Source of the DNA: Paracoccaceae bacterium
GTDB lineage: Bacteria > Pseudomonadota > Alphaproteobacteria > Rhodobacterales > Rhodobacteraceae
NCBI GenBank assembly: GCA_018222585.1
Contig: JAAFAB010000008.1
Span: 91,502 to 155,501, forward strand
Length of the DNA: 64,000 nucleotides
Direction: 5' to 3'
This document shows positions 56,046-64,000 of this stretch, one piece after another. How positions within the stretch are numbered: position 1 is the stretch's first letter; each line of letters begins with the position of its first letter. The notes beneath the pieces are model-generated. The model was not told the DNA's origin, did not search any database, and saw nothing but the letters and a program-made list of their open reading frames with translations. Made by a program: the position numbers and the translations under genes.

Positions 56046-56969
56046 TCAGCCCGATCCAGGCCCGTGCGGCGCATCCGGTCGGGTCGCAAAAAGCTCCGTG
56101 ACCCAATCAAGGAACACCTCCAGCCTGCGCGACACCATGCGATCCCCGGCATGGATCGCGTTCAGCGGCAGGGGTGCCGGGCGATGCTCCGCAAGCACTT
56201 CCACCAGGGCACCGGAGGCGAGATCCTCGGCAAACCGGTACTGTGGCGCCTGGATGAGACCGATCCCCTGCCTGGCAAGCGCCGCCGCGGTGTCGGAGTT
56301 GTCGGTCGAAACGGGGCACTCCACGCGTCGATAGTGCAATGCGCCGTCGCCGGTGAACTCCAGAGGCATGACCTCGCCCGTGCGCGAGGAGACGAATCCG
56401 ACCATCCTGTGCCCGTCGAGCGCATCGAAGCTGCGCGGCGTTCCGTGGCGCTCCAGATATCCGGGGCTGGCGCATGTGATCTCGGGCAACTCTCCCAGGT
56501 GGCGCATCTTCAGGGTGCTGTCTTCCGGATGGCCCGCGCGCAGGGCGCAATCCACGCCGTCCTGCACGATGTTGACGAAACGATCCCCTTGCGAAAAGGC
56601 CAGGGTCAGCCCCGGGTAACGGGCGAGGAAGGCAGGCAGACAGGGCACCAGGAAGGTCCGCGTCAGCAGCCCGGGCGCGTCGATGCGCAAGTGCCCGCGC
56701 GGACTTGCCGAGGCGAAACTGCCATAGGTGTCTTCCACTTCGGCAAGGATGTTGCGGGCCTTGAGGTAGAATTCCTCTCCTTCCGGCGTCGGGGCCACAT
56801 GTCGCGTCGTCCGGGCCAGCAGACGCACGCCGACGTCGCGCTCCAGCCGGTTGATGACGTTGGTCGCGGTGGACCGCGCGACATTCAGATCCTGCGCAGC
56901 CCGGGCGAAGCTGCGGGCCTCGACGATGCGGGTGAAGAGCTCCAGATGATCCAGCCTGTCCATTCGCAT
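56046..56969 (-). CDS. LysR-family transcriptional regulator
   Basis: 307 residues. Helix-turn-helix HLELFTRIVEARSFARAAQD and STATNVINRLERDVG near the N-terminus, then an effector domain (LRIDAPGLLTRTFLVP...ASPGYLERHG). Belongs to the CrgA/AaeR-like group. Divergent from the SDR operon with a 94-base AT-rich gap, so it probably controls it. Start ATG 56969, or 56963. Confidence 0.9.
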   Translation of the reverse strand: MRMDRLDHLELFTRIVEARSFARAAQDLNVARSTATNVINRLERDVGVRLLARTTRHVAPTPEGEEFYLKARNILAEVEDTYGSFASASPRGHLRIDAPGLLTRTFLVPCLPAFLARYPGLTLAFSQGDRFVNIVQDGVDCALRAGHPEDSTLKMRHLGELPEITCASPGYLERHGTPRSFDALDGHRMVGFVSSRTGEVMPLEFTGDGALHYRRVECPVSTDNSDTAAALARQGIGLIQAPQYRFAEDLASGALVEVLAEHRPAPLPLNAIHAGDRMVSRRLEVFLDWVTELFATRPDAPHGPGSG

Positions 56970-57063
56970 TGTTAGTCACAAGTGAATTATAATGTCAATT
57001 TTCATGCAATTGTTCTAATCGAGTGCAGGGGCTACCTCCGGATCATCAGAAACGGAGACCCCA
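56970..57063. promoter_or_regulatory. Divergent promoter between LysR and SDR operon
   Basis: AT-rich gap with ATTATAAT at 56986-56993, giving a TATAAT in both directions. LysR-type T-N11-A sites are possible but not pinned down. Confidence 0.4.
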
Positions 57064-57801
57064 ATGACCCAACAGACCAGAACCGCAATCGTCACCGGTG
57101 CCTCGCGCGGCATTGGCGCCGAGATCGCCCGGGCACTTGCCGCTGACGGCATTGCTGTCGTCGTGAACTATGCCAACAGCGCCGGGGCCGCCGAAGACCT
57201 CGTCACCGAGATCGTCGAACAGGGCGGACGCGCCGTCGCTATATGCGCCGATATCTCCGATCCGGCCGCGCCGGCGTCGCTCTTCGAGCAAGCGGAAGCG
57301 GCATTCGGCAGCGTTGACATCCTGATCAACAATGCCGGCATGATGCAGCTTGCCCCGATTTCCGAGGCGGCGGACCAGCAGATCGACACCCAGTTCGCTC
57401 TCAACCTCGCCGGCCCCATCCGGATGATGCGCGAGGCTGCGACCCGGATCGGGTCAGGCGGGCGGATCATCAACCTCTCGTCGTCAGTGGTCGGGCTCTA
57501 CCAGCCCGGATACGGGATCTATGCCGCGACCAAGGCAGGGATCGAGGCGCTGACCCACGTCCTCGCCAAGGAGCTTGGCCCGAAGGAGATCACCGTCAAT
57601 GCCGTCGCCCCCGGGCCGGTCGGAACCGACTTCTTCCTGGCCGGCAAGAGCGACGCGCTTGTCGACCAGATCAGGAAGATGAACCCCTTCGGTCGTCTCG
57701 GCACACCCGGGGACATCGCCCGTGTCGTGCGTTTCCTGGCCAGCGAAGAGGCCGCCTGGATCAGCGGCCAGGTCGTCCGTGCCAATGGGGGTGTCATCTG
57801 A
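57064..57801 (+). CDS. Short-chain dehydrogenase/reductase (SDR)
   Basis: 245 residues. TGASRGIG cofactor motif, NNAG, catalytic Ser in INLSSSVVGLYQPG, and YxxxK in YGIYAATKAG, Asn in the active tetrad. NADP(H) preference suggested by the region after the first beta strand. FabG-like, substrate unknown. Overlaps the next gene (TGATG). Confidence 0.9.
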   Translation: MTQQTRTAIVTGASRGIGAEIARALAADGIAVVVNYANSAGAAEDLVTEIVEQGGRAVAICADISDPAAPASLFEQAEAAFGSVDILINNAGMMQLAPISEAADQQIDTQFALNLAGPIRMMREAATRIGSGGRIINLSSSVVGLYQPGYGIYAATKAGIEALTHVLAKELGPKEITVNAVAPGPVGTDFFLAGKSDALVDQIRKMNPFGRLGTPGDIARVVRFLASEEAAWISGQVVRANGGVI

Positions 57802-58688
57802 TGCAACGCGTCCTGGTCACCGGCGCCTCCAGCGGGTTCGGCGCCATGATCGCCGAACGGCTTGCCCGCCAGGGCCAGCATGTCTTCGCGTCCATGCGCG
57901 ATCCCGACGCCCGTGAGGGCGCGGCAAAGGCGCGTGTCACGGCGCTTGCGTCAGAGGGTCTGCAGATCGAAACGCTCCGCCTCGACGTGACGGATGATGC
58001 CTCCGTCGCCGAGGCCGCGGCAGCGATCGAGCAGCGCGCGGGTGGCATCGATGTCCTTGTCCACAATGCCGGGCACATGGTCTTCGGACCCGCCGAAGCC
58101 TTCACGCCACAACAGATGGCCCATCTCTACGACGTCAATGTCCTGGGAACGCAGCGCGTGAACAGGGCCTTCCTGCCCGCGATGCGCGACGCGCGCGACG
58201 GACTGGTCGTCTGGATCGGATCAAGCTCCACCCGTGGCGGGACACCCCCGTTTCTTGCGCCCTACTTCGCCGCCAAGGCCGCCATGGACGCGATGGCGCA
58301 AAGCTATGCCCTGGAACTGGCACGCTTCGGCATCGAGACGTGCATCATCGTGCCGGGGGCCTTCAGCACCGGGACAAACCACTTCGCCAATGCCGGCTCT
58401 CCCCGGGATGACGATCGTGCCGCCGCATGGTGGAAAGGTCCCTACGCCGGCGTCGACCGCCTGGCGCTTGACGGGCTGGCCAGGCTGGAACCCGAGGCGT
58501 CGGATCCGGCCAGCGTCGCCGAGGCGGTGGCGCGACTCGTCACCCTGCCCAAGGGCACGCGCCCGTTCCGCACCCATCTCGACCCGTCCCAGGATGGTGC
58601 CGAGATCGTCAACGCCGTGGCCGACCGTGTCCGCGCGCAACTGCTGGAAAGGATCGGCCTGGCCGATCTTCTCCACCCCCACCCCTGA
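57801..58688 (+). CDS. Short-chain dehydrogenase/reductase (SDR)
   Basis: 295 residues. TGASSGFG motif, HNAGHMVFGPAEAFTPQQ, catalytic Ser in WIGSSSTRGG and Tyr/Lys in YFAAKAAMDAMAQS. A longer C-terminal part than the upstream SDR. Coupled by TGATG to the upstream SDR gene; followed by the tautomerase gene after 12 bases. Confidence 0.88.
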   Translation: MQRVLVTGASSGFGAMIAERLARQGQHVFASMRDPDAREGAAKARVTALASEGLQIETLRLDVTDDASVAEAAAAIEQRAGGIDVLVHNAGHMVFGPAEAFTPQQMAHLYDVNVLGTQRVNRAFLPAMRDARDGLVVWIGSSSTRGGTPPFLAPYFAAKAAMDAMAQSYALELARFGIETCIIVPGAFSTGTNHFANAGSPRDDDRAAAWWKGPYAGVDRLALDGLARLEPEASDPASVAEAVARLVTLPKGTRPFRTHLDPSQDGAEIVNAVADRVRAQLLERIGLADLLHPHP

Positions 58689-58700
58689 AAGGAAGACACC

Positions 58701-58910
58701 ATGCCGTTCGTGAACATCAAGACCCCCGAAGCCGCCCTGACGGCGGAACAGAAGGCCGAGATCGGTCATCGCGTGACCGACCTGCTGGTCGGTTATTTCT
58801 CCGAGGCGGCGCGGCCGCACACCATGGTCCTGATCGAGGAAGTGAAGGACGGCGGCTACTATCGCGCCGATGAGGTCTTCACGATCCCCGCCCCCTATCG
58901 GGCGACGTAA
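58701..58910 (+). CDS. 4-oxalocrotonate tautomerase-family small protein
   Basis: 69 residues. Starts Met-Pro, so Pro1 becomes the catalytic base after Met removal (MPFVNIKTPEAALTAEQKAE). Tautomerases of this type act on enol/keto acids. Third gene of the SDR operon, GAAAGGAAG Shine-Dalgarno. Confidence 0.85.
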   Translation: MPFVNIKTPEAALTAEQKAEIGHRVTDLLVGYFSEAARPHTMVLIEEVKDGGYYRADEVFTIPAPYRAT

Positions 58911-59565
58911 CCCGACGCCGGACCCGCGTCAGGCGCAGTGCCTGCGAGGCCTCCCCGCTCCCCTCCTGTCGGCTTTGCAGGCATTCGGCGCCACCACGCC
59001 TGACATCACGGATCCCGCGATGATCCGGCCTGCCGTGTGGCGCACGCGGCAGGCCGACGCGCAGCGGGAGACCTGCCCGGCGGCGGGGCCATCGCTGCGG
59101 CATCCGTTCGGCACAGGCGATGCGCGCCGCCGGAAAGAGCACCGCCGTCGCGCTGCGTCTCCCTTCGGGCCATCGCCGGCCGGACTCGGGGACCGTGTGA
59201 AACCCATCATGGACGCGCTCCCGCAGCGGGCCGCACGTCCCCCCGGGCGCCCGCCCCGCCGAAGGCCTGGCCGCCCGTACACCATCTTAGGGTGCCACAG
59301 GGGAAAGGCCGCAGGGCGTTCAACACCCCGAAGGCGCGTATCTCGGCAGGACAAGTCTTCCCTGGGAAAACAGCAGCTTCCTGCGCGGCAGAGGCAAGTC
59401 CCCTGACGAGAATGGCAGAGCTATCTGGTGCTTTTCAAAGGATGGGAAGGGGCACATAGTTTTGCCTCTCAGCGCCAGAATTTCCTTTTAAATTCAGTGC
59501 CCCGAAATCTCGATGCTGAACTGAAGCTGCCTTTTTCGTCAAATAAGGTTGCCTCTGGGACGACA
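58911..59565. other. Gene-free region at the transposon border
   Basis: About 650 bases with no convincing gene. GC-rich to about 59400, then clearly more AT-rich, which marks a probable insertion border. Three copies of TTGCCTCT (59390-59397 inverted; 59462-59469; 59549-59556) lie here. Confidence 0.45.
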
Positions 59566-59594
59566 CGAAAAAAGCCGACGCAGTGGTCGGCTTT
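59566..59594 (-). terminator. Rho-independent terminator of the tni operon
   Basis: Perfect stem AAAGCCGAC (59571-59579) with GTCGGCTTT (59586-59594), 6-base loop; read on the minus strand it ends in TTTTTT. It lies about 90 bases after the tniQ stop. Confidence 0.85.
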
Positions 59595-59683
59595 CTCAAG
59601 GGTTGTCGTGTCAGAAGGTCCTGGGGATGGAATGCACAGGCTTCGGCCCCATCAGGCAGCAAATCCCACCATCATTCCTGACC

Positions 59684-61495
59684 TCATCTATCGTTCACAT
59701 CGCGGCGGCGGAAGATGATCCGGTTTTCGCCGTTGAAGATGAGTGGTTCGACGCCGTTCTTGTAAAGCTCGCGGCAGAGATTGGCGGGATCGCGTCGTAA
59801 CTCGCGGGCAAGATCGGTAGCAGAGATGTAGTGCTCGGCGAAGATTGCGACGGAGGCCTCATCGACCACCCGCCAGCGTTCTGAGGACTTTTGGCTCTTT
59901 GGAGCAGCACTTAAGTAGCCTGCGTTCACCAAATTGCGGATTGTAGCGGTATCGACCCCTAGCTTACCGGCAGCCTCCGACATGCTGATCGCACCAGCTG
60001 AGTTCTGGCCTATGGCCGTTTTCGCCCGCTCGACAGATATCAGGAAATCGTTGAACCTTGGGTCTGCGCCCGCAGCACAGCGTAGCGGAATGTCGTGTTC
60101 GAAAATCAGGTTCAGGAGTTCGAGGGTCGAGCATTGGCACGCGGGCGTGGCCGCAATGAGGGAAACCTCATCATTTGCCGGTTCCAAATCAGGGCGTGTT
60201 TGGCGGTATAAGCGACCGATAAAGGCGTCGAGATCTTCCCTTCGGAAATACGGCGCGTTTCGGGCCATCTCTCCTGCCTTCTTGATGAGCCCTTCCACGA
60301 CGAACGTGCGCAGCAGGTGGATGTCCAGCCCGAGATAGTCTGCCGCATCGAACCCGCGTAGCACGCCGTTGGTTTCATTGGCGAGCTTTTGCAGCGTCTC
60401 CCGTGACGGGTAGCGATGATAGGTGATGGCACCGGATTTTCCCGATTTCGAGATGTCGCCACGCTCCAGAAGTTTATGGCGCAGCATCCGTTCGTCGATG
60501 CCGTAGGCCTTCGCGCCTTTTCGAAGGGAATACACCTGTTGCCTGTCGCAACGTATCCGCAGGACTGTGCTACCGACGAGCACGGGATAGGTCCGCAGGA
60601 TGTAGTCGAAGACCATCTGACGGATGTCATCGAAGGCAGCATCATCCTCACGCTGGGATAGCCAGGTCAGGAAAGAACCTGCAATCGCACCGTAGGTGTG
60701 ACAGCCAGGGCCTGCCTTTAAGCGAAGCTCTTCAAGCACTGCGACCATCTGATCAGGTCCGTTGCATAGGACGTCGTATCCGGCTGCACCGGCCTCAAGC
60801 CATTGTCGTTCGGTCGTTTCAGCTCGACTGGCTTTGGGGCCTCGCGTCAGCAAAAGGCCCAAATTCTCGCAAAGCTGTGCCGCGACATGGAACTCCAGCG
60901 TGTCGAGCCAACAGCCTGCGGACGTGCCATCCAATCTGCCAAGAAGGTAGCGTTCCAGAGATCGCGCTTCTTCGGCAACGATCTGGATGTCGTCTATGTC
61001 CATGTTGTCGACCATCCGCGCGAAATCATAGCTGTGCTTGTGATGCGAGGGAGGCGGTACCTCGATCAACATGCAAGAATGTTGGGCGCAGGTCCGGATT
61101 GAAGTGAGTTGCCATGCCCCAAGATGAAATGGGCCATGGACACCCTGCTCTGACAGAGCTCCTGCGGCACATTTCGGGCATCCTCTGATCGTGCTTCGGC
61201 TGTAGGCCGTGAACCTCGGTGCTTCCGCCCCCAGCTGATAATTCGTCTTCGACGGGGCGTGGGGCGTCCAGTTGCGGAGTGTGGTGGGATCGCACCCGGC
61301 GAGTGCGGCAACTCGCTCGATCTCCACCGGGTCACCGACTTTCAAGGCGCGATAGGAAATGCTCATGTCGGCGCAGAAAGACTGAAGGCTGGCAGTCCCG
61401 TTCTTCCGCGCAATGCGGGACGCAAGCGACGTCGCGCTTTCACCGGGTACCGGGGTGACGTTGAGTGGAAGCGGCTTGAGGGGTGACAACATCAT
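59684..61495 (-). CDS. tniQ: TniQ/TnsD-like transposon targeting protein
   Basis: 603 residues. N-terminal TniQ domain with PVPGESATSLASRIARKNG, zinc-type CPKC and a later TCAQHSC, and HLGAWQLTSIRTC. A long C-terminal extension (about 300-600) contains several helix-turn-helix-like parts (MSEAAGKLGVDTATIRNLVN; ISATDLARELRRDPANLCRE). Short TniQ are near 400 residues; the extended form resembles TnsD, which binds a specific target DNA. Starts with ATGA overlap at the tniB stop. Confidence 0.85.
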   Translation of the reverse strand: MMLSPLKPLPLNVTPVPGESATSLASRIARKNGTASLQSFCADMSISYRALKVGDPVEIERVAALAGCDPTTLRNWTPHAPSKTNYQLGAEAPRFTAYSRSTIRGCPKCAAGALSEQGVHGPFHLGAWQLTSIRTCAQHSCMLIEVPPPSHHKHSYDFARMVDNMDIDDIQIVAEEARSLERYLLGRLDGTSAGCWLDTLEFHVAAQLCENLGLLLTRGPKASRAETTERQWLEAGAAGYDVLCNGPDQMVAVLEELRLKAGPGCHTYGAIAGSFLTWLSQREDDAAFDDIRQMVFDYILRTYPVLVGSTVLRIRCDRQQVYSLRKGAKAYGIDERMLRHKLLERGDISKSGKSGAITYHRYPSRETLQKLANETNGVLRGFDAADYLGLDIHLLRTFVVEGLIKKAGEMARNAPYFRREDLDAFIGRLYRQTRPDLEPANDEVSLIAATPACQCSTLELLNLIFEHDIPLRCAAGADPRFNDFLISVERAKTAIGQNSAGAISMSEAAGKLGVDTATIRNLVNAGYLSAAPKSQKSSERWRVVDEASVAIFAEHYISATDLARELRRDPANLCRELYKNGVEPLIFNGENRIIFRRRDVNDR

Positions 61496-62448
61496 GTGCG
61501 GTTCTCCCGAGAAAACACCTGGCGGGCGTCAATGCGCATGAAGTCCGGCACGACAAACGGGTTGAACTCGGCATCGCAGGAGGTCCGCCGATGGTAGGCC
61601 CTGATGAAATTATGCCGGTTCAGTGTCTTCTGGCCATGCAGATAGGCATCCTCGATGGCGTCAAGGATCAAGACAATGGCGATGCCGAACTGGTTGGCCG
61701 CAGCATGGACCAAGCGTTCGCCGTGGGATAATTCCAGAATGTCATCCTCTGGTTCGAGCTGCGCCAGTTCACAGTAGTTTTCGAGCAGGTCGAGGATATC
61801 ATCGCCATATGCAGCTGGGGATAGGCTCTCGAAACGAACGGTCCGCATGCGTCGAGCGAGCTGGTGGTCATGGTTGAGGATGTCTTCCAGTTCGTTTGTG
61901 CCCGAAAGAATGATCCCGACTGGCCATTCCGGGTCCGTCATCAGGGTCTTCAGCATGGATGTCACTGAATCCAGCTCGTGCTTGGTGCCCCGCGACGCCA
62001 GGTCCTGCGCCTCGTCGAGATGCACGAACAAAACGCGCCGCTCCTTCAGGTGATGTTGGACCAGGTCCCAGATGTACCAGGCATGGCGATCGGCACCGAT
62101 AGGGTAGCCGAGCGCCCGAAGGAGCATCTGCCCTACAAATTTCAGCGTTGCGGGTGATGGCACCCGCAAGCTGATGATGGTTGAATCTCCGTATCCCTGA
62201 TCGGCCAGCCTCTGCCTTTCTTGGGCAAGAAGATGGGTGATTGCCGCGCTTTTTCCGGCCCCGGAGTGCCCGGACAGGGCAAGCCCTTGCGCCTCGCTGA
62301 TACGGTCGGTCTGGATGTCTACGAGCCTTTTCTCAGCGAGGATGGAGAACCCTTCTGCCAGTGGAACGAAGCGCTCGTGATCGACGAAATACGCCTTCAG
62401 TTCAGCGACCCGTTGTGCCGCTTGGGTGATCAGATCATTTGCCATCAT
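61492..62448 (-). CDS. tniB: TniB-type AAA+ transposition ATPase
   Basis: 318 residues. Walker A GHSGAGKSAAI, Walker B VLFVHLDEAQD, and the sensor region GIILSGTNELEDIL; TnsC/TniB class regulators that assemble on target DNA and license the transposase. Start ATG at 62448 overlaps the tniA stop by 14 bases; a longer upstream frame overlaps tniA in another frame and is not used. Confidence 0.88.
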   Translation of the reverse strand: MMANDLITQAAQRVAELKAYFVDHERFVPLAEGFSILAEKRLVDIQTDRISEAQGLALSGHSGAGKSAAITHLLAQERQRLADQGYGDSTIISLRVPSPATLKFVGQMLLRALGYPIGADRHAWYIWDLVQHHLKERRVLFVHLDEAQDLASRGTKHELDSVTSMLKTLMTDPEWPVGIILSGTNELEDILNHDHQLARRMRTVRFESLSPAAYGDDILDLLENYCELAQLEPEDDILELSHGERLVHAAANQFGIAIVLILDAIEDAYLHGQKTLNRHNFIRAYHRRTSCDAEFNPFVVPDFMRIDARQVFSRENRT

Positions 62449-63862
62449 TGAACCCCCAGCGTCTGCGGTTCTTGCGTCTCGTTCGACGCTCGGAGATCGG
62501 CCCGTTATCGTCGCTGTCCGGCTTCCGAGATGTGTCCGTTGGCGGAGTAATGGAGATTGCGTCATTGAGCAGGTCGTTGCTCGACGGCGTGTATCCCAAC
62601 CGCTGTTCATCAGAGCGGAGCGGATAGTGCAGTGCCGCATCTGCACGGGCGACTTCTACGTCGGTCACATGGAAAGGTGTCAGTGCGCGCAGCGCGAATG
62701 CGTGGCGGTTCGCGTCCGATATCCGCGCGATAGCCCGCTGGACCTTGGGCGCGTCCAACTTCGCAGCACGCGCATGTGCGTGACGAACGGCCCGGATGCC
62801 CTCGCGCAGCTCATCGAAGCTCACGCCCTCAAAGCCGGGCTGATTGGCGAGTGCCGGGTACCAAGTTGCACCGACCTTGACGGCGATCCACCCGATGTCC
62901 TGCAGATCGACCCTGATTTCCACCTCCCGTATGGGGGAGTGCAGATAGGCTTCCCGCAGCGCCTCGCAGCTATAGCTAAGCCCCGAGAACAGTACGCCCT
63001 CGTCGTTGAGCTTCCGGGGCATCGGCCTGCCGAATGCCTTCCTGAGGGTCAAACCATCCGGCACCGGGGGCGTCCCGTGTTCAGCCACCAACCGCTTCCA
63101 AGCTGCATTCGGGGTTTCCCCCTTCAGCGAGCCGTGTGGCTGGTTGTGATAGATATCAACGATATAGGTCAGCAGGACCTTGATCAGATCGTCGTCACAC
63201 AGACAGGCGAGCATTTCTGAAGGATAGTCACCGCGATCAACAGTGTCGAAGAAGGTCCGGCCTGCCAGCAGCGGCATGAGCTGATGCCCGAGAGTGCGGA
63301 AAAAGGACTCGATGTGCCCCCGCATCCAGGGAATTCCAGCGGGCGGCAAGTGCGACGTGACCCCAAGAGACGCTACCGTTGCTTGGAAGGCATCCGAGAC
63401 GAAGGCAGGCCCCATGTCGGTCACGAGGGTTCCGATCCCGCCATGATGATGCCATGTGCTCTCACATTCGGCCGCCTGGGCCAGCGGGGTCTTATCCTCG
63501 AATATCTGCCGCAGCGCGCGGATCGCATCATCCGAATTCGGATTGTCGGCCAGTCGCATCGACACGACACATTTCGTGGCGCAGTCGATCGCAAGATACA
63601 TCCAACGCCGCCCTGTCTCGAATTTCTTCTGCCGATCCGGTGGCAGGTGTTCCCAGATGCCTGTCAGCGTCAGTAACGACATGACGTCGAGCTTGTTTTC
63701 GTCCATCTCGACCCGCTCCATGGGGCGCACGACATCGGGACCATTGCTGCTCATGGTAAAATGTCTAGCGGCAGCCGCAGCACCATTCCGCTTGGCGTAG
63801 AGGTAGAACGGGTCAGCCATGTCTAGGCGACGTCGAATACTTGCGGCCGATGGAACGACCAT
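62435..63862 (-). CDS. tniA: TniA-type (Mu/rve-like) DDE transposase, open part
   Basis: 475 codons are open from ATG 63862. Catalytic residues by this numbering: Asp54 (VEMDENKLD), Asp149 (VTDMGP) and Glu185 (HIESFF), a DD-35-E spacing. The C-terminal Mu-like domain (PTDGLTLRKAFG region) follows. Typical TniA proteins have about 100-200 more residues with helix-turn-helix domains before this point. That part is encoded upstream but separated by an amber codon at 63916-63914. Confidence 0.85.
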   Translation of the reverse strand: MVVPSAASIRRRLDMADPFYLYAKRNGAAAAARHFTMSSNGPDVVRPMERVEMDENKLDVMSLLTLTGIWEHLPPDRQKKFETGRRWMYLAIDCATKCVVSMRLADNPNSDDAIRALRQIFEDKTPLAQAAECESTWHHHGGIGTLVTDMGPAFVSDAFQATVASLGVTSHLPPAGIPWMRGHIESFFRTLGHQLMPLLAGRTFFDTVDRGDYPSEMLACLCDDDLIKVLLTYIVDIYHNQPHGSLKGETPNAAWKRLVAEHGTPPVPDGLTLRKAFGRPMPRKLNDEGVLFSGLSYSCEALREAYLHSPIREVEIRVDLQDIGWIAVKVGATWYPALANQPGFEGVSFDELREGIRAVRHAHARAAKLDAPKVQRAIARISDANRHAFALRALTPFHVTDVEVARADAALHYPLRSDEQRLGYTPSSNDLLNDAISITPPTDTSRKPDSDDNGPISERRTRRKNRRRWGFNDGK

Positions 63863-64000
63863 AATAGGTACCCCGGCGTCGGCACGTTTTCGGTTCTCCT
63901 CATCGAAAAGCGCCTAGGTTTGCTTAATAGCTTGGACCTTGGTCGGTAACCGCCCGATTGAGGCCGCCTGCCTGACGGCGGGGTTCCGAGCTAAGACACG
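63863..64000 (-). pseudogene. tniA: 5' part of tniA interrupted by an in-frame TAG
   Basis: The minus strand continues the tniA frame upstream: FDEENRKRADAGVPIM leads directly into the open part, and beyond a TAG at 63916-63914 the same frame reads VLARNPAVRQAASIGRLPTK to the window edge. Both sides look like transposase sequence, so a single amber codon breaks the gene. Whether it is dead, read through or starts internally cannot be told. Confidence 0.7.

Larger units (their letters stand above)
59380..64000. mobile_element. TniA-TniB-TniQ (Tn5053/Tn7-like) transposon module, right part beyond window
   Basis: Three overlapping genes (tniA, tniB, tniQ) read leftward, lower GC than the flank, with candidate end repeats on the left. 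The right end and any cargo or resolvase lie outside. Left border is approximate, set by the composition shift. Confidence 0.65.

Noticed and set aside
58870..59459. Open frames on both strands between the tautomerase gene and the transposon
   Set aside because: No homology-like motifs; compositional shadows.

Overview
The window is high-GC DNA, densely packed on both strands, and its gene content points to an alphaproteobacterium, most likely of the Rhodobacteraceae/Roseobacter type. Supporting signs are PotABCD-like and FecBCD-like uptake operons, form II CoxSLM genes, RTX exoproteins, a CheB-CheR-PAS fusion and a tRNA with an encoded CCA end. The species cannot be read from the sequence.

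Layout. 1-1310: start of an AraC-type regulator gene and complete accA. 1461-8960: a LacI regulator followed co-directionally by a spermidine/putrescine-type ABC importer, a nucleoside hydrolase and an adenine deaminase; this looks like a purine-nucleoside uptake and breakdown operon. 9060-11576: a TauE/SafE permease and a thiamine-diphosphate enzyme. 11723-16001 (minus): a well-conserved cobalamin riboswitch, then a luciferase-like flavin monooxygenase, a binding protein, a FecCD permease and an ATPase. The riboswitch is followed by a hairpin that covers the Shine-Dalgarno sequence of the first gene. 16142-20722: a DUF1275 membrane protein, a small conserved protein, an orphan siderophore-type binding protein, a MarR regulator and a TonB-dependent receptor.

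20823-21693: a decayed region with a TRAP-permease remnant beside tRNA-Arg(CCU). 21919-26682: a chemoreceptor with a C-terminal CheR-tether motif, a second LacI regulator and a YcaQ-type DNA glycosylase. 26734-30501 (minus): form II CoxSLM-type molybdenum hydroxylase. 30735-34428: response regulator, FIST protein and PAS histidine kinase, resembling the NosP/NahK NO-sensing arrangement. 34490-40907: four glycosyltransferases and a sulfotransferase (surface glycan locus). 40967-46881: two divergent RTX proteins, one of them a kexin/subtilisin-like protease, sharing the same C-terminal module. 46878-53438: a signalling block (CheB-CheR-PAS, single-domain receiver, hybrid kinase, GGDEF-EAL protein). 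53801-58910: metabolic genes, including a LysR-controlled SDR-SDR-tautomerase operon.

About 59.4 kb to the window end: a lower-GC TniA-TniB-TniQ transposon module read leftward, with overlapping genes, a terminator after tniQ and an in-frame amber codon in the 5' part of tniA. The most interesting leads are the flavin monooxygenase inside a B12-riboswitch operon, the FIST-kinase module beside the CoxSLM genes, the divergent RTX pair, and the tni module with its amber codon and unusually long TniQ.
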